A stretch of 64,000 bases of DNA from positions 60,001 to 124,000 of the forward strand of contig NMRA01000689.1 of the NCBI GenBank assembly GCA_002633005.1. Reading direction: 5' to 3'. This DNA is from Phoronis australis (taxonomy: Eukaryota; Phoronida; Phoronidae). Below are positions 50,305 through 62,530 of the stretch, piece after piece; position 1 is the stretch's first letter; every line of letters begins with the position of its first letter. Both the position numbers and the translations under genes were made by a program. The notes beneath the pieces were generated by a model. It had not been told where the DNA came from and searched no databases. It worked only from the letters and a program-made list of their open reading frames with translations.

Positions 50305-50945
50305 GACCTTCAGGATGGTCCCAAACTTGGAAAGTTGTTGGTTAGCGTATTAGTAACCAGAGAAAGAATTTTCAGCTAGTTAAACACAGTCGAACTTGCA
50401 AAAATTGGGTTCATGTTAGTCGAATCTGTGCCTCATTCTAACGTAGTTCTGTGGAACGGTTCATCTACTCAGCCATTCAGATAAGTGTGATTTAGTCCGA
50501 CTTGCGCACGTAAAATTTCTCAATACTGTCAGATCCGACAACAGGTTGTCCGAGTTAAACTCTGTATCCTACTACACTTATGTTGCCAGTGTGAATTTGT
50601 TATTTATATTTGTTCCAAGAAACTTTCCAAAATTTGTGATTGCTCATTGTGATGTCACTAGTGATACCAAAACTTGGAAGAAAGATTGTCGTTAAGAATG
50701 TAAGCTATCTGATTATCCGCTGAATATGAGCTGCACTTCTAATTAAGTTTTAATGAAATGACTAAAGCTTAAAAGCAGTTTATCTATTACACTGATGTCG
50801 CAAATGATACCAAAACTTGGAGAAAATTTGTTGGTAGAATATGATATCCGGCTAAACATCTGCTAAATTTCCAAGTAAGCGGCCATGATATGACTAACGA
50901 TACCAAAGGTTGGGGGGAAAGTTTTTTTGCTAAGAATATACCGGT
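50305..50945 (+). repeat. Four dispersed degenerate copies of a 40 bp motif
   Basis: Variants of GATACCAAAACTTGGARRAAA, then TTGTTGGTTAGAAT recur at about 50312, 50660, 50808 and 50898. The interval is irregular (about 350, 148 and 90 bp). The cluster begins 30 bases into the intron. Confidence 0.7.
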
Positions 50946-51571
50946 AAGTAACTTATTATAATTGCAAAAACAAGAAAAACAGTCATTAAGTAGCTTTTGA
51001 TGAAGTGAATATATTTCATTGTTGATTTTATAACCAATAACTTTTCACTGTTTTGGCGTGTACAGAATTTTTAATTCAAAGATTTTTTATTTAAGCAGCA
51101 GTTCAAAAGATTTCGTGTTAACCGATACATAAATGCGAAAGGACAAATGCTCTCAGCTCTCTTTTCTGGTAATGTCTCTCTTGCTACAAGCCAACTTCCA
51201 GGGTCATAACCCTGATTAGGCAAGAGCTTGAGGTCGTTTGCACTCTTCCATGAACCAATAATGAGACTAAAGCATGTATTTATTTGTTTAATCTGAATCA
51301 CTGTAACATAGCTTTTTTTTAAACTAAAATATTTCAATTTTTTTAAATTGACCTCTAATCTTTGTGAGATACTGATTAGATACACTACAGTACTGGTGAA
51401 CATGGAGCTATTTTTCAAGTGTCTGTTCTGTAGTGCCATCTAGTGGTTGTTAGTATAACTGTTTCCTGTTTCTTTTATCTTGATGAATGTTGGCATTTTT
51501 GCCATATAGTGCATGCAGCTAACTGCGCACGTCTAAAAAATTGAACTTTGATTGTAATTGCTGTTCAATCT

Positions 51572-51595
51572 AATTTTCATTTTCATTTTCATTTT
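51572..51595. repeat. (TTTTCA)n microsatellite
   Basis: Four near-perfect hexamer copies. Confidence 0.9.
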
Positions 51596-51903
51596 GAGCA
51601 TTTTACATGAAGATACCAAATCAGAAGTAGCACTTGAATTATTGTTGCGGGGGTTTCCCTCTATTCAACAGAGTAGTTTGCCAGATGGTGACAGCTTTGG
51701 TTACTTCCTGTTAGAATTACTCACCCATACTACAAACAGTTGTGTTTTGTTTGTCATAGCGATACATCCAAACATGCCTTGCTGGGAGATCAATGCTAAC
51801 TTTATCCATTAATTTGACTGACTCAGTCCACCAATAATTAGTGTGTCATGGATTATATGCTGTCTTGAGAGTTGCATCCCATGGCTTGAGGCATCCGTCC
51901 TCC

Positions 51904-51937
51904 CACGCACACACGTGTGTGCACACACGCGTGCATA
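51904..51937. repeat. Alternating purine-pyrimidine palindromic tract
   Basis: Self-complementary CACACACGTGTGTG followed by CACACACGCGTGC. Sequence of this sort can adopt Z-DNA; structure is inferred. Confidence 0.7.
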
Positions 51938-52602
51938 TTCACACTCGTGAATTGGAAGTGGTGTTGGCGTAGGATCTCTTCCAGTTCGTTTGTGCAGCGC
52001 GTGTTGATTAGGTTGTTCATGGTGAAAGGTTCTCTTGTGCTCAACTGAGGGCACCACTGTCGGGTCTCTCTCAGCAGCTTGTTGAAGAATAGCAGTTTAG
52101 GATAAAGATTTGTGGATTTAGCTAAACCGATGTTCCAAGAAAGATGGAGTGCTCAGAGCACTTGGTATCCGTTGAATCAGTACCATAAATGATAAAAGTA
52201 CAATTCTCTTTCTACGTTTGTACTCTTTGCAAAAAGATTGTTTGGACGTGTAATTTTTTTTCTGACTGCAGTTTATTTCAAACAAGTTATTTGGATAACA
52301 TGTTGTCCAATTACTGCAGTCATTTTTTTCTTCCAAACTGTTTGGAAGCGTTTGTGCTGTGGAAGCTGTGAACTGTTGATAGGTTGGGTTAGTTACACAG
52401 GGATGCAGAAAGGTAATTTCTGCGAAGCGTAATGCTTCCTCGTTTGTGCCTTAGTGCAACCAACACACAATGATACCAGGGTATCATCTAGGGCATGCTT
52501 TTTTTCCGCGTACTACATAGAAACGAACGTACGTAGTTAATTCCTGTTCCTTTTTAAATGAGGATTTATTCGGGGATAGCGATATTTACTTGATTTTGCT
52601 AC

Positions 52603-52889
52603 GGTAAAAATTCTCCAATTTGGAACTGTGAAAAATAAATTATTTTGCTCAAGGTCGGAGCTTGTCCCAACTTCTAGAAATAGGGAATATTGGCTGTACC
52701 AAATTTAAGAATCCCCGGAAAGACAGCAAAGTTACCCCCTCTTTAGATTGAAAACTTGTTTGAAATTTGAGAAGTATGGTAAATGCCCAAATCGCCATTG
52801 TCTCAAATTCCAAAATCAAGGACATTCAATTTCTGCACGAGTTTCCTTGTCCCAAATTCTAAGGACTGTCTCAAAATGTAGAATTTAGT
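52603..52889 (+). mobile_element. MITE-like family M1, near-complete copy
   Basis: GGTAAAAATTCTCCAATTTGG at the left, core AAGGTCGGAGCTTGTCCCAA, and at the right TTGTCCCAAATTCTAAGGAC followed by GTCTCAAAATGTAGAATTTA. 287 bp, colinear with 21633-21905 throughout. Confidence 0.85.
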
Positions 52890-55842
52890 GTATTTGATTT
52901 TCTAGTTATCAAACCTCTATTTGATGAGATGGTTACTTCGTCGTATGATGTATGTTTTTATAGTATGTCATGTATGTGTTCAAGTAGACTTGATCACCTA
53001 ATACTGTCCTTAAGTCCAATGTTAATTGTTTTTTAGACTATTCACTTGGACCAAATTCATTTTGTTGACATGAAAAACAGGATGTTTGATGTCGTCAGTT
53101 GATACCTGTTGTTAATAGGGGATTCTTCCCCATCAGATATGTCAACATCTTGAAGTGCGTTTTTATTTTTAGATTTTATCGTTATGTTTTAGCCTTAGGC
53201 TAATATTTCTTTCCAGGGTGTATAACACTTAAGTCTATATTTAGGCTATACGCTCTGTTAGTCAGAACTCATCCCACAAAGTTTGATGGTCTCAGGTAAA
53301 CAAACTGGGACCTGTGTATTGTTCCTTTTGACATCCCCCAATTGGTGTTGTTATGCAATATTAAGTCGTGTTTTAAAGAACTGTTGTAATCTTGCAGAAT
53401 TTTATATCTATCCAATCTAAAGTTGCTGTTAATAAATTATAGGTACTTGCTATGTGTTATGGCCCTTAACTCTGTTATTATTAAGTGTAGAATATTTCTA
53501 AATCGTAGATGTAGATTTCATTGACCCGTTACAATTTGCGGGTCAACACTCGCAGGGTATCAGGCAAAGTTGAGATGACACCTTGAGGTCAGACTAGAAG
53601 CCTGCATTCTGATTGGCTGGTCGAATGGGATTTGCCCATCTTATTTCCTTGATACAGGTGTTTGATCTAATTCATTTCAAGTCTCATCAGTTGCTGAAAC
53701 ATGTTGGGTTTAGTATATCAGCATCGTAAAACTGTCTTGAAGAATAAAGACCGGGATAAATTTCTGAAGGTATGGGCCGACGTGTTGATTCATTTAATCT
53801 ATCGCTATGTGTAGCCAACATTTTTTGTAAATGCCATGATAAAAAGTAATTATCGTTTAAACCTATTGTTTTAGTTGTTGTCGTTTTGACTATCATCATT
53901 GTATATGTGAAAGATTTATGTTCTTAAGAATTGGAGTCTGAAAATCCTCTGTTCATTTTTCTTGTATTGGAAAAAGGCATTCTATTAGTGAAAGGGCACT
54001 CAAAGTTTGTTAAGTTTTAATATTAATGGACTTAATTCAACTTTGTTGGTCTTAGATTTTCAGTATCAGTATTGTAATTTGAAACTCAGGTGGTTCTGTC
54101 ACTTTTAGTTGGACTGCAGATGTTTGCAGGGTCGATGACTTGTGCAGGTTGATTTTATTTTGTTGCGTATAGTAAAATCTCAATAATTTAGGACCCGCAT
54201 GTCGAACAAGTAGAATTTCATTTTCTCATCATTTTTCCATACTAGTTGTCTAGCTCCAGATTAATTCTTTTCCACATGCAAGTTGTGTACCATAGCTAAC
54301 ACTAAAGAGAATTTTGAAAAGATCTGGACGTTCACGGCAGTGCTAGAAACCCTTGAAAATTTAACAAAAGTCAGTTTTGATCGTTGTTTTTGTCTGAAAT
54401 TGTTGAGATTTTAACTTAGATTATTGTGGGAAAATGCAAGTAAAACGTTCCAATTTAGAAACTTAGAAGGTCAACCAACATCATCCAAAGATTGGTTTAT
54501 TCTCTTGTGTCAGATTTGATTGGTAGTGACATCTGGTGGATGATCATGGTCTTGTTTATCACAAAATCCATACATGGCTGCTTTATCATTTGGTCACAAA
54601 GTAATCCATGAACTGCCAATGTTTTGCCCTAACTTGCGTAATACTATTTCTTTACAAAGTAATCTACTGTACTTTTGAGGCCAAAGTTTTCTTTTTCAAG
54701 TGGATTATTGCATGCTGGACTGTTCTTCTATATGTTTTATCCAATTTGACGTTTTCCAATTTCCTTGGTCAATTTGTCAAAACCTATTATCTCGCATTAC
54801 TTATTTGTGAAATAAATCTCTCAACACCCTTTGATGCGTGGTTAAAAGCTGGTGCAGTTCTGTTTGTGAATTTTCTCGTCTTCTTTGCAATAAACGTATT
54901 TTGCGTCGGCAATTTTGAGTGCTGCTGTGGCTATTACCGCATTTTCAAGCAAATGATTGGAAATGAGCTTTGGCTACGATGAAAATGAAAACTATTTCCA
55001 CTGGAGTTCATCGCTGAAGTGCAACGGTGAAGGGCATGATGCATTTCATCATTACTGATTCTAATTACCGTTAGGTTCTCGTCAGCGTCAGATGTGGTCT
55101 CATTTTGCTGAAAATACAAGGTATCTGATTTCCCGTTATTCCAATGGTCTTGAGTAAGGCACCCATCGTCTTGGTTCCTCGCAGGGAATATTTTCAACGG
55201 ACAACTTCAGCTGTGGTTTTAAGTGTATTTGTACAATTTCAGCCATACTTTAGTTGTGCTAGTGACCGCTTGGGGTGTTGATTATTGGGCATCAGCCTCA
55301 AGCTGTTTATGATAGAGGGCAGTACTCTCAGCTCAGGAATGGCACGTATACCCAGTTGGATAGCTTAATGGTCACCAGAATGGGTGGTCAGTGCAGCGTC
55401 AGCAAATGGCTGTCACGTTTCTTTATTGATCACCGGATTTACTAGAGAGCACTTTATGTAGAACGGACTGTTTGATTTTCTCAGCTCTGCGTGCAATAAT
55501 CGGATAGTGGTGGTGGTTGGGTTAAATGCATTTGCTGCCAATAGTTTCAGTGCTCGTTTCCTATGTTTTGCTCTGCAAGCCAAGGTAAGCATGTTGTACC
55601 AATGTAATAATCGCTTTGTGTTAACCATTGTTAGTGCAGGGAAATGTCCCAAGGTTCTCATTCTCTCACACGTTTACAAGTGCCATTTAAATTTCCACCA
55701 GAGCCCAGAACAGCACGTGTCTGTGGAGCTAATACACGTTTGTTCATGTCATCCATTTCTCAGTTATGAGTTTAGGGAATTTACCCATTTTTGATACGTT
55801 GAAATTATTTATTTAACACGGATTCCGTTGTATTTGTTGCAG

Positions 55843-55977
55843 ATTGACTATCCCGAGTCGCAGTATATGAGGCCGGGTCAAAGGTCAAGTTGTTCAACGA
55901 TGAACCTTGAGAAGCTATTGGCGCTGGAGCAGGATGAAGTGCGAGTCTCACAAAACAGTAACGCACAGAATACAGAG
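55843..55977 (+). CDS. RAPGEF2: RAPGEF2/PDZ-GEF exon 5
   Basis: Acceptor TATTTGTTGCAG, donor GAG|GTGAGA. 135 nt (45 codons) in phase 0 at both ends. It begins IDYPESQYMRPGQRSS and contains MNLEKLLALEQDEV. After exon 4 this reads EMIV-IDYPES. Invertebrate PDZ-GEFs, as I recall them, continue with IDYPE here where vertebrates have VDYMDENEE, so the exon fits an invertebrate ortholog. The remaining residues are linker-like and unrecognised. The expected RQSRRRFRK and LPADFTKLHL segments were not found downstream in this window. Confidence 0.88.
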
Positions 55978-56041
55978 GTGAGAGAGAGGCTACAGCCCCA
56001 CTGTCAAGTTTAGGATTGAACTATCACAAATGCATGTGTTA

Positions 56042-56334
56042 TTTTGTTTCACGAAAAGCGGCCTAAGGCTTATGTTTAAAAGTTTACTTTGTGCTCCACA
56101 CAATTATTTCAGAAAAATGATTAAATCTCATTTGGAAAGAGTGCAGTCTCTGAGAATATACGCAAAACTGCTGGTTGCTTTGGTAATTTCTATAAGTTAT
56201 TTCTAGACTGCGGTGCACTCATAATTGCTTGGCTGAAGCTATTTTCTTTTTCAGCAGTTTTGAAGTGGAAGCATACCACCAAATTTCTGTCTTAGTCTTC
56301 AGTCACTTTCATGAAACAAACCCCTGCTCGTTTA
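56042..56334. mobile_element. MITE-like family M2, complete copy
   Basis: The left end TTTTGTTTCACGAAAAGCGG and the reverse complement of the right end GTTTGTTTCATGAAAGTGAC are inverted repeats. The right arm continues GAAGACTAAGACAGAAATTTGG, as in the 15820 copy. It sits just 65 bases downstream of exon 5. Confidence 0.85.
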
Positions 56335-59300
56335 ATGTGAGGCGTGTTATAACTTTGATTCCTTCTTTTAATATTCTGTAACATCGATTTTTTCGCGCCG
56401 AGTAGAATGATTTCAGACATACCTGCCAAAACAATTAGACCAGGGATCTGAATGAACGTCACGTTCTAATGATTTAACATCTGTAGTGTGTGAATTGTCT
56501 GCCTCTTTATTGTGTTTTTGACCGCTGTTTGGTAGTCCTCCTATGCGGGCACCTAGTTTTCATGACGTGGAATTGACGCATTCGACCTTTCCTGACTATA
56601 TCTTTCCATCGTCATTTGTTACATCTGGAAGTCGTGATGTTTTTATGAAAGCTTTGTTATTTTTATGTTTTTGACACCTTGCTGATTTCCCAGTAGAGTT
56701 TTTCATGCGAGACAAAAGGTGGTAACGTGTGACTGTACGCTCCACTAATTTTGTTAAGGCATTGCTTGTGTTCTCTAACTCACCTCAGCTCATTTGTGAT
56801 GCCTTGCTTTCTTGCGTTCTCTTTTTCTTGGTAACTGGCTTTTTTACGAAAACAAGAACTAGAAAAATTGTCGTTTTCATTTATTCTCGTTTAACAAATG
56901 GATGACTTAATGATATTTATGATAATAATATTAAATAAAAATACTTTTAAAATGACACCATCACTTATCTTATTTATATCTTTTAATTTGATCATTGTGA
57001 CGTATGACATAATTTGTGCATTTGGACATACCACAAAAGCCTTTCTTGAAATCAGGTTCTGATTTTATGTCTCAATGGTGTTGAAATAGAAACTTTTTTA
57101 AACAAGGTGAGCTTTCTCGTGGTAATAATCGCAAGAAAATCTATCCAATTTTGGCAATTGGCAGTGTCCTTCAGCTCTACTGCTAATTAGATTTATTATT
57201 TCTTTAAAATTTATTGAAGTGATATTGGCGGTGTTTTTCTAACCCCAACAGCAATCTGCAATTTCTAAGTTTGATTTGAAGGATGAAAGTAGTAGAAAAC
57301 AGGCAAAATACACAAAATGTACCGCAAATGAGCTTCACTGCAGTCACGTGGAAAACTGCAGTCATAAACTCAACTTTACTTTAGAACGTGAGTTATTTTC
57401 TTTGAAAGGCGCAAAAGTTAAACAACACTAAAGGTTGAAAAATAACATCTCCCTATAGTAAAGGAGATATATATGTTGAGAACCAAGCTCTTGTGGGCTC
57501 GAATGAAGATACACAATGTGCACGACTTTTGTGTTGACATAACTTCTCTATTGTCCATTAATTGAAATTGACCCAGTTCTTTATGACTTATTAAGTCATA
57601 ACTGCTTTCATATTTCAGTTAGTATTACTCACGAGTGATTGCGTTCTCTAAACACCTCTTTGTGATGGGTCCCTAACCTCTGTTGTTATTTAATTAAGGG
57701 AGACAATGGCCAGCATCTCATATCAGATTATGCTAATCATCTTTACAGTCATGATTCACTACCACCCAGTTTCTTTGTGTCAGTGGTCGGTGTTCAGTGC
57801 CTTTGATTGCTGAGTGCTCTCTGCGATATTTCTGGTCTACCCTAATTTATGTAAACCTTCCAGTGATGGATTTGAGGTTTATTGACGACTGCAAGCATTT
57901 TTCCGATTAACTAACTGCTTTACTAATTGAGCAGTAGTTAACGAGCTACTGCCGGTATTAATGATCAGATATGCATTGAATGCAAATCGCTTGATCTGGA
58001 CATTAATATTCATAAAGGATAATCAGACAGACTTATTGGATTCTGGCCATGGGTGTTATGCCGTAGTATGGTGTATGGGAGTTGTGGCTGGCCTGGAATA
58101 TATTTATGCATTTTATCAATGGTGATAGGATTTATTGATACCAAGGGACCAGAGTAAACTCAATACACACTCTATGTTTACTTTTACTTAGAGTGCTGGA
58201 GGTGCTTCCTGTTGATGCTTCAATGCCGTAGCTATACGCGAGTCGACATACTTGAACCAGTTTTTCAATGGACAGAAAAAGAAATTCCTTCGGAGAAAAC
58301 TTGCGCACGAAAATGGTCTGCAATGCTGAAGTTAACTCCTGAGAATACTTCGCAATGTTAGTTCTCAAATCTTAGCTTTGTGGAAGCTTGAAATTATTCT
58401 AATAAGTGGCGACATCTGGAGTTCCTAATTCTTGTGCTTAAACTCTCTGGACTTAACGACGACTGGTTTGAACGGATTTTCTCATGGTATATGCTTCTTC
58501 AGACAAGAACACAAGAATGTCGATTTCTCTCTTGTTTTGGTTTTGATATGGAACATTTTGTTATCCTGTTATACATATTTACCAGCACTTAAATCATCAG
58601 CTGTCGAGAAAAGTGTTTTGTTATCTTAACGGTCATGTTTTTTGTTCATCTTGGGCTAGCTCCAGATGTCTACTGATGGCATAAGTCGGCACAGATGCTC
58701 TGCTCTCGTTATATAAGTGATGAATCTCCTTGCTTTCTTTGTTTATCTTCGGTCTTCCTGTTGCTGAGTTGTGCCACTTTTTGGCTCTGCCATTTTTTAA
58801 CTCCTGACAAAGGTTAAAGCCATCTTTCTGCGAGGCAAGACTGTTCTCTTCTAAAGTTTGGTTCAGCGCGTCAAGATTGAGCTTGGAACTTATTGTGTGA
58901 GCAGCTATCTTGGACTTGTGGATTGAAATTTGTAACAGGATATATTGTTGGTCGTTGTGGTCCTCACTTTCTGCATTGTGTACGTCAGAGATTAATAGGA
59001 TACCACATCATTCCTGTGTAATACAGTCCATGATTTCAAAAACTTTGCCATGGTTCGGAGACGAGACTGTGTTCAATTGTCCGTGGGATTTTCTTATATT
59101 GTCAAAGATTAAGTTTTCAAGTGGTCCACTTGTGAAACCAGAAGTGTACTCCCCATTTTCCTCCAAACCTATAGTGGTGAATTACAGAGGAACCTTTTGT
59201 TGTTTTCCGTGACAAGACGTGGTTGCATTGAGTGCAGATGTGACAATAATTCCACTAGATCAGCATTAAGAGTTTTTCTTTTCTGGGTGGCTGTTTCCTG

Positions 59301-62300
59301 TAGGAGCCGAATGGCAAATCGTGCTGCTCTGTTGAGCATAGACGTGGCTGAAATCTGTCCAGAGTTATCCTGTTGGCACAGATGTGTTAGTAGTCCTGTA
59401 GAACAGAGAAACCGGTCCCCTGTGGCTTGCCTATTCTTTTTTAAGTCTCATTGAGATGACTCATAGCTGGACAAAGTGATTGGAAATTTGCACAAGCTAG
59501 TTCTAAGGATTATAATGTGTTTTCATTAATCCACAAGAGTATGGATTCCGGTCTGACACGAGGATTTTGCTTAGTGATAATCAAGAGTGATGATGTTAAG
59601 TAATAACTCTGCCTTCGTGTTGAGCGATCGACTAAAGGAACTGTTGGAGTAAGAGGGAAATCTAACATTCCAAGAGTGAGAAGATTTGTAAAGGGGAGAA
59701 ATTGTTGTGCTGTTCTTGCGATAAGGAACTTGGCATTTGTTTAAGGCATGCAGCATGCATTTCTGAGTCCGTAAACTCTTGCGGGAGAGACTGTTTGCAG
59801 GCTTCGGTGAAACCTTGATGGTGCTGCATTGAAGATCTAATGTCATTCAATTATCTCTAACTTCCAGTGTTACTCATTGAAATCTGAAGCCACTCTAGTC
59901 CTGTCCTTGGGAAGCTGATGACAGTCAGCCTGTCAGCTCTGACCCTTAGGCCATACAGATAGCAAAAAATATCTGAGCTGTCTTCCATTGTTTATCTTGT
60001 CTGAGAGATACTGAGCTGGTGCTGCGCCAAAAAGAGCAGTGTTCGCATGTTGGGTCTCATGTTGGGTTGTGGAGAAACTATTGGAAAATGTGTCTGTATC
60101 TCCTACAGCTAGTCTGTGTCTGCACTGTCATGTGCGCTGAGCTGTGCCTCACGCTATCATACTGTCTCCTAGTCAAGGCGTGCCATTGCGGCTACGAAAT
60201 GTTCTTCTCTGAGCATCCAAAGCAGGTACGCTGTTTTACGCTCTTAGATTGTGAACTTTTACAGTAGAGCAGAACTGAATGACTGCGCTTGCCAATTAAG
60301 TGTTAATAATTAACGAGATTGAGAGGTATTAGCTACTTGCCAACAAATTCGGCGTCTGTGTGATTGCAAAGTTCATTATTTGGAGAAGTGAATTTGGTGT
60401 TAGCTTCAAGGTAATGTTGTTTAATGGTCTGCCAAGCAAAGCAGTCATTTTTATTGTTATGCATTGACAATCGAACCTTTGCAACATATGGCTGTGATAT
60501 TGCACAAATTGCACTTTTAACCAAAATGTTGTGTTACGACAGTTTATATTTCTAATGAACCATCATTGGTGTGCTTTTTTTGTAAATGTTTTGCTTCCAA
60601 ATGAGAACAGTGACAAAGGTTAGCAACTTGTAACCACAAAACCGTCCCCTCTGTCTTAATTAGCAGTTATTAATTTTCTTTGTACTAGCCAACTTACACT
60701 CAAGTAATTGAAAGACTATTTTGAAGTGTTGTTGAGCTATTTATTACGTCTCAGGCCCAATATTTTCTGGAGTAAGTGATTCCGCGATGTACAGTATTTT
60801 TGAAATCTGAAGATACAGCTATGCTCACCATCTGTGGGATTTTGTGCCCACCAGGTGGATGCGCATGTAATGCCCACAAGGTGGGTGCAGATGCAGTCTG
60901 GTTTGAAGGACAAGCTAATTATTTGAGTACAAATTTCTTCAAATGTGCACAAAAATACTGCCAAAATGGCGTTTTTTCATTTTTCAAAACTGGCCACATT
61001 GTAAAAATATTTTAAAAATTCCAAAATTTTTGTTTTACTATAGCTGTTCAATGCAAATAAGCATTTATTGTTATTGGGAAATTTGACAAAATAAAATTCC
61101 ACTTGTCCGTCATCTTGCGAGCTAAGCGCAATTCAAATTAAATATTGTTTACCGCAATGATCATAAATAACCCCCAACTTGACCTTTTCACTCTGCGCGT
61201 AACCTTGTTGTACCCAGTACAAGACTACACCAGCCCTCTGCTCAGGTAAAACAATGTTCCACTGTTACTATAAATGACTGGGGTAACTATCAGGTTACAG
61301 GTCGATAACACCCTAATGACATTGTTTCTCATTTGACAACTCTTGTCAAGTTGCACTTTGTTGTGACAGCAAATATTGTCACGTTTGTGACTGCGAAGAT
61401 TAAGGACTTTTAAACCATGCATTGTTGAAGGCAAATATAAAAAGTCATCTTTACTTCTTGATGCTAACATGTTTTGGGGGCGTTATAAGCAAAAACTACG
61501 CCCCTGACTGTATTCTGGTGAAACATGACCTGGGAACAGCAGTTTGAATATAAAACTAAGAATTAGGCAGGCGCCTTTTAAGTTGCACTATAGGTGTTTG
61601 GCCCTGTGCACTGATCACTGTTGAACAACATGGGTGAACGTAGTTTGGTATAGTATCCACGTGATACCAGTTCCGTGTGTCCATCATCTACCTGGTACAT
61701 GTTTTGACATGTAATTTCATATATTAGCTGTTGGTCGGTTGTTAATCGGAACCATCAGGCAGGTTGTTATTTCCTTCCTTACCGCTGTTCATGTACCTAC
61801 CTATGTTTACCTGTAGGAACGGTTACCACCTATAACATTAAAAATGCTCCTTGTGTTTGGTATTGTGTATGCTACTACTCTCAGCATTACACAAATTATC
61901 AATTGTGTCTGTCTACTCTGCCTGGTTGACCTAACACAACAAAACAAGTAATTACTTCAGTTAGTTGGTGTACGGTATCCATGTTCTATGTGGATTTGTG
62001 TGAAATCTTGTGAATTGTTGGATTTTTTAGCAGAAATGTCTTGATCATGTTTTGAAGAGGCTGCAAATAGAGGAGATTATAAGAATTGTGTTCTGCCTCT
62101 TGACATAACTATGTCCACAGGATACTTTGAATTGTCAAAATGATGTTTTAACCATCAGAACCATGATTACTTAGATGTGCGGGGAGTTAATTGAGTGTGG
62201 GTTTGTTTATGAATGGTTTGCTGGAAACCAGGAATGTCTTGAGTGTATGACGTTTTTTCTGGTATTGACTTCATAGGTTGCACTTATCTGATAAGAGCTG

Positions 62301-62421
62301 CAAGCCACCACAAGGCTCAGTTTGGGCTGTAGGGATTCAACCACATCATAACTGTAGTGAACTGGTGGAGATTTGCAAGAATCCGTGACTCATGAAAGGC
62401 GGTCAAATGACTTGGCAGATC

Positions 62422-62530
62422 AGGGGCCTACATCATGAAAAGTGACTTAGGACTAAGAAATTAGGTCTTACGTCCTGCCCTCACTTTGCATTTGCTGAAA
62501 AATCTTTAGCCAAGTAGCTATGAGCCCATC
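62422..62530 (+). mobile_element. MITE-like family M2, partial copy
   Basis: GGGGCCTACATCATGAAAAGTG, then ACTTAGGACTAAGAAATTAGG matches the family left TIR. The rest is truncated or diverged. Confidence 0.7.

Larger units (their letters stand above)
50284..55842 (+). other. RAPGEF2: RAPGEF2 intron 4
   Basis: A 5.6 kb GT-AG intron. It contains a degenerate repeat cluster just after exon 4, an M1 element (52603-52889), a TTTTCA microsatellite and an alternating purine-pyrimidine tract. A hydrophobic 124-codon frame at 54608-54982 has no motif and is not annotated. Confidence 0.85.

Noticed and set aside
54608-54982. 124-codon hydrophobic frame resembling a membrane protein
   Set aside because: T-rich DNA yields Phe/Leu/Val-rich frames by composition; no family pattern or splice sites.
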